Assembly: GCA_905234565.1 (NCBI GenBank)
Contig: CAJOHW010000001.1
Span: forward strand, 1-64,000
DNA length: 64,000 nt
Source of the DNA: an uncultured Oscillibacter sp.
Lineage (GTDB): Bacteria > Bacillota > Clostridia > Oscillospirales > Oscillospiraceae
Reading direction: 5' to 3'
This document shows, piece after piece, positions 61,763 to 64,000 of this stretch. A program made the position numbers and the translations under genes. The first letter of the stretch is position 1; the number at the start of each line of letters is the position of its first letter. The notes under the pieces are model-generated. The model saw only the letters and a list, made by a program, of their open reading frames with translations, did not search any database and had not been told where the DNA came from.

Positions 61763-63103
61763 TTACTTCAAAGACTCCAGCCGGGCTTCCAGCGCGCCCC
61801 GGGCGTCCTCATAGCCGGGCTTGCCCAGCAGGGCGAACATATTCTTCTTGTAGGCCTCCACACCGGGCTGGTCGAAGGGATTCACGCCGATCATATAGCC
61901 GGAGATGGCCAGGCTCTTCCAGAAGAAGTACACCAGCTCACCGAAGCCGTAGTCGTCCAGCTTGTCCAGGGTCACCAGCAGGTTGGGGGTGCCGCCGTCC
62001 ACATGGGCCAGGAGGGTGCCCTTCATGGCCTTCTCGTTCATCTCCTGCATGGAGACCCCGGCGGCAAAGTTCAGCCCGTCCACATTGGCGGGATCGTTGG
62101 GCACGTACAGCTCCTGGCGGGCGTTCTTCACCCACAGCACCGTCTCGAACATGGTCCGGGAGCCGTCCTGGATGAACTGGCCGATGGAGTGCAGGTCCGT
62201 GGTGAAGTTGGCGGACACCGGGAACAGGCCCTTGTTGTCCTTGCCCTCGGACTCCGCCATGAGCTGCTTGTACCACTCGCCGAACATGGTCAGAGAGGGC
62301 TCGTAACTGGCCAGAATCTCCACGCTCTTGCCCTTCATGAGCATAATGAACCGGGTGGCGGCGTAGAGCATGGCGTCGTTCTGGAAGAGATCCGGGTTCT
62401 TGTAGCGCTCACAGGCGTCGGCGCAGCCCTTCATCACCGCGTCGATGTCGATGCCGCCGGCGGCCATGGGCAGCAGGCCCACCGCGCTCAGGCAGGAGAA
62501 CCGTCCGCCGATGTTGTCGGGCACCACGAAAGTCTCGTAGCCCTCTTCCACCGCAAGGCCCCGGAGCGCGCCCTTCTTGGCGTCGGTGGTGGCGTAGATG
62601 CGGGACTTGGCCCCCTCCTTGCCGTACTTCTCCTCCAGTTTCGCCTTGAACAGCCGGAAGGCCACGGCAGGCTCCGTGGTGGTGCCGGACTTGGAGATGA
62701 CGTTGACGGAGAAGTCCCGGTCGCCGATGATGTCGAAGATGTTCTGGACATAGTCGGAGCTGATGTTGTTTCCGGCAAAGTAGACTTCCACGCCCTTGCC
62801 CTTGATCTGGTTGCCGAAGGGCCCCTTGACGAATTCCAAAGCGGCCCGGGCACCCAGATAGCTGCCGCCAATGCCGATGGCCACCAGCACCTGGCTCTGC
62901 TCCTGAATCCGCTTGGCGGCGGCCTTGATCCGGGCGAACTCCTCCTTGTCATAGGTGTTGGGCAGATCGTGCCAGCCCAGCATCTCGGCCCCCGCGCCGG
63001 AGTGATCCATCAGGGTCTTGAAAGCCGCCTCCACCTGGGGACGGACAAAGGCCAGCTCGTTCTCCCGCAGGCCCGCGTTGCGGATGTTCAGTTGGATGGA
63101 CAT
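61763..63103 (-). CDS. pgi: glucose-6-phosphate isomerase
   Basis: The 446-residue enzyme interconverts glucose-6-phosphate and fructose-6-phosphate. [26 protein letters not shown] and the [14 protein letters not shown] and catalytic-Glu regions match the shorter Gram-positive type (~450). AAGGAG favours the ATG at 63103. A single gene with its own terminator. Confidence 0.96.
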   Translation of the reverse strand: MSIQLNIRNAGLRENELAFVRPQVEAAFKTLMDHSGAGAEMLGWHDLPNTYDKEEFARIKAAAKRIQEQSQVLVAIGIGGSYLGARAALEFVKGPFGNQIKGKGVEVYFAGNNISSDYVQNIFDIIGDRDFSVNVISKSGTTTEPAVAFRLFKAKLEEKYGKEGAKSRIYATTDAKKGALRGLAVEEGYETFVVPDNIGGRFSCLSAVGLLPMAAGGIDIDAVMKGCADACERYKNPDLFQNDAMLYAATRFIMLMKGKSVEILASYEPSLTMFGEWYKQLMAESEGKDNKGLFPVSANFTTDLHSIGQFIQDGSRTMFETVLWVKNARQELYVPNDPANVDGLNFAAGVSMQEMNEKAMKGTLLAHVDGGTPNLLVTLDKLDDYGFGELVYFFWKSLAISGYMIGVNPFDQPGVEAYKKNMFALLGKPGYEDARGALEARLESLK

Positions 63104-63182
63104 TTCGCATTTCTCCTTTTCAACTATGCTCTTCAAGGGGACAGGAAGTCCCCATAAGGCCCTTGTGATTTGCCGTGTGTTC

Positions 63183-64000
63183 CTACTCCATGGGGATGGG
63201 GTTCACCACCGGGAGGTCGTTTCCCGCCGGGGGGTCCGGAACCACCGCTTCGCCGCCGCTGGTGGTGATCACATCCTCCTGGCTAAAGAGCGTGATCTCC
63301 ATCTCCGGCGTCACATACGCTTTTCCCACAGCTTCCGCCTCCTTGCTCCCGGCGTTCCCGGCAAACCAGTCCTCCGCCGCCCGGCCATACCGGTACAGCG
63401 CCAGGACCACCTGCCGCAGCGGCGTGTCTTCCCGCTGTTTCAGCACCGCGTAGACATAGTTCATGGCGCTGTATGAAACCTCCACCCGGCTGTCCCCGGC
63501 GGAGACTGCAAAGGAATACGCCGTCCCCAGGTCCCGGGCGGGAATCCCTGGCAGGGAAAGACACCAGCCGTCCCCGGTTTGCTTCATCTCCGCTGCGTTT
63601 CCCTGCATAGACGCGGCGTACGCCCCGTCCTCTGGCAGGGTAAAGTACAGCCGCAGCACCGTGTCCGCGTCCAGGGACAGGTTCGCCCCCGTCAGGGCAA
63701 TGCCGTCCCCCTCTGAGACCGGGGGCATGGGGACACAGGTCTCCAAAATCTCCGGGAGAGAGGATTCCAGATCCCCCCGGCAGCCGCCGCTGGGGTTCTT
63801 TCCATAGTGAAAATAAGTCCGGGCGGCCCGGCCCAGGTCATAGGCCGCGTCACACAGGGCGGAAAGCGTCGGTTCCTGCTCCGCCGCCGCCTGGAAATAC
63901 CGCTCCACGGTGTAGCGGAAGCCGGTTTTTGTCACGTCCGCTCCGGTGGCGTCCGCCGTCAGGGGCCACAGACTGCCGTCCCCGCCGTAGAGCCGCAGTA
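63183..64000 (-). CDS. C-terminal part of a surface or secreted protein (5' end outside window)
   Basis: The frame is open to the window edge (272 codons seen), so the start is missing. The C-terminus holds a helical segment with [22 protein letters not shown] and later [16 protein letters not shown], a repeated pattern seen in large extracellular proteins of gut Clostridia. A beta-rich part lies between, and the tail is Pro/Asn-rich. No catalytic motif is visible. Likely exported, function unknown. Confidence 0.7.
   Translation of the reverse strand, partial: LRLYGGDGSLWPLTADATGADVTKTGFRYTVERYFQAAAEQEPTLSALCDAAYDLGRAARTYFHYGKNPSGGCRGDLESSLPEILETCVPMPPVSEGDGIALTGANLSLDADTVLRLYFTLPEDGAYAASMQGNAAEMKQTGDGWCLSLPGIPARDLGTAYSFAVSAGDSRVEVSYSAMNYVYAVLKQREDTPLRQVVLALYRYGRAAEDWFAGNAGSKEAEAVGKAYVTPEMEITLFSQEDVITTSGGEAVVPDPPAGNDLPVVNPIPME

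Overview
The window comes from a GC-rich, endospore-forming member of the Clostridia. A high-GC relative of the Oscillospiraceae (Flavonifractor/Oscillibacter type) fits best, but this is inferred from gene content and codon use, not from a search. Support comes from sporulation genes (spoVAD, spoIIIAA-AF), the S10-spc-alpha ribosomal order with map and a KOW-protein gene before infA, a zinc-type S14, DUF1540 and DUF951 proteins, 2-hydroxyacyl-CoA dehydratase-type activases, and near-consensus sigma-A promoters.

Layout. 1-1.5 kb: tRNA-Thr(CGT), a lone spoVAD behind a perfect sigma-G-type promoter, and tRNA-Gln(CTG). 1.5-5.9 kb: a ~4.3 kb island between two 70-bp direct repeats made of the tRNA-Gln 3' end plus its terminator. 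It carries a truncated TIR-LRR gene, a SNF2 helicase and a SWIM zinc-finger protein. 6-8 kb: a repeat-rich intergenic stretch and an unknown membrane protein. 8-12.3 kb: a double-activase/dehydratase-like pair. 12.6-18.6 kb: queH, then the amino-acid genes azlD, azlC, ynbB-like, lysC, hom and pheB on the minus strand. 18.8-22.4 kb: a zinc uptake operon (Fur-family regulator, znuA, znuC, znuB, lipoprotein) with a palindromic operator. 22.4-25.1 kb: TSUP permease halves, a DUF1540 protein, NfeD and a slipin. 25.2-28.8 kb: a spoIIIA operon that stops after AF. 29.3-38.5 kb: a two-component system, pyk, an RluD-type synthase, rarA, DUF951, gltX and asnA. 38.6-44.7 kb: a G5/3D cell-wall protein, a uridine phosphorylase, YbjQ, mutS2 and recO. 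44.8-61.4 kb: one long minus-strand operon from rpsJ to rplQ, including secY, adk, map, infA and rpoA. 61.5-64 kb: a palindromic intergenic repeat, pgi and the end of a surface protein.

Genes are tightly packed, often with ATGA/GTGA overlaps, and starts were set by Shine-Dalgarno spacing; TTG and GTG starts are frequent. The most noteworthy items are the tRNA-flanked island, the shortened spoIIIA operon and orphan spoVAD, a ~118-residue Gly/Arg-rich extension on ribosomal protein S3, a diverged 50-nt intergenic repeat family, and the autoregulated zinc operon with an uncharacterised lipoprotein. No CRISPR array, integrase, transposase or rRNA gene was seen.
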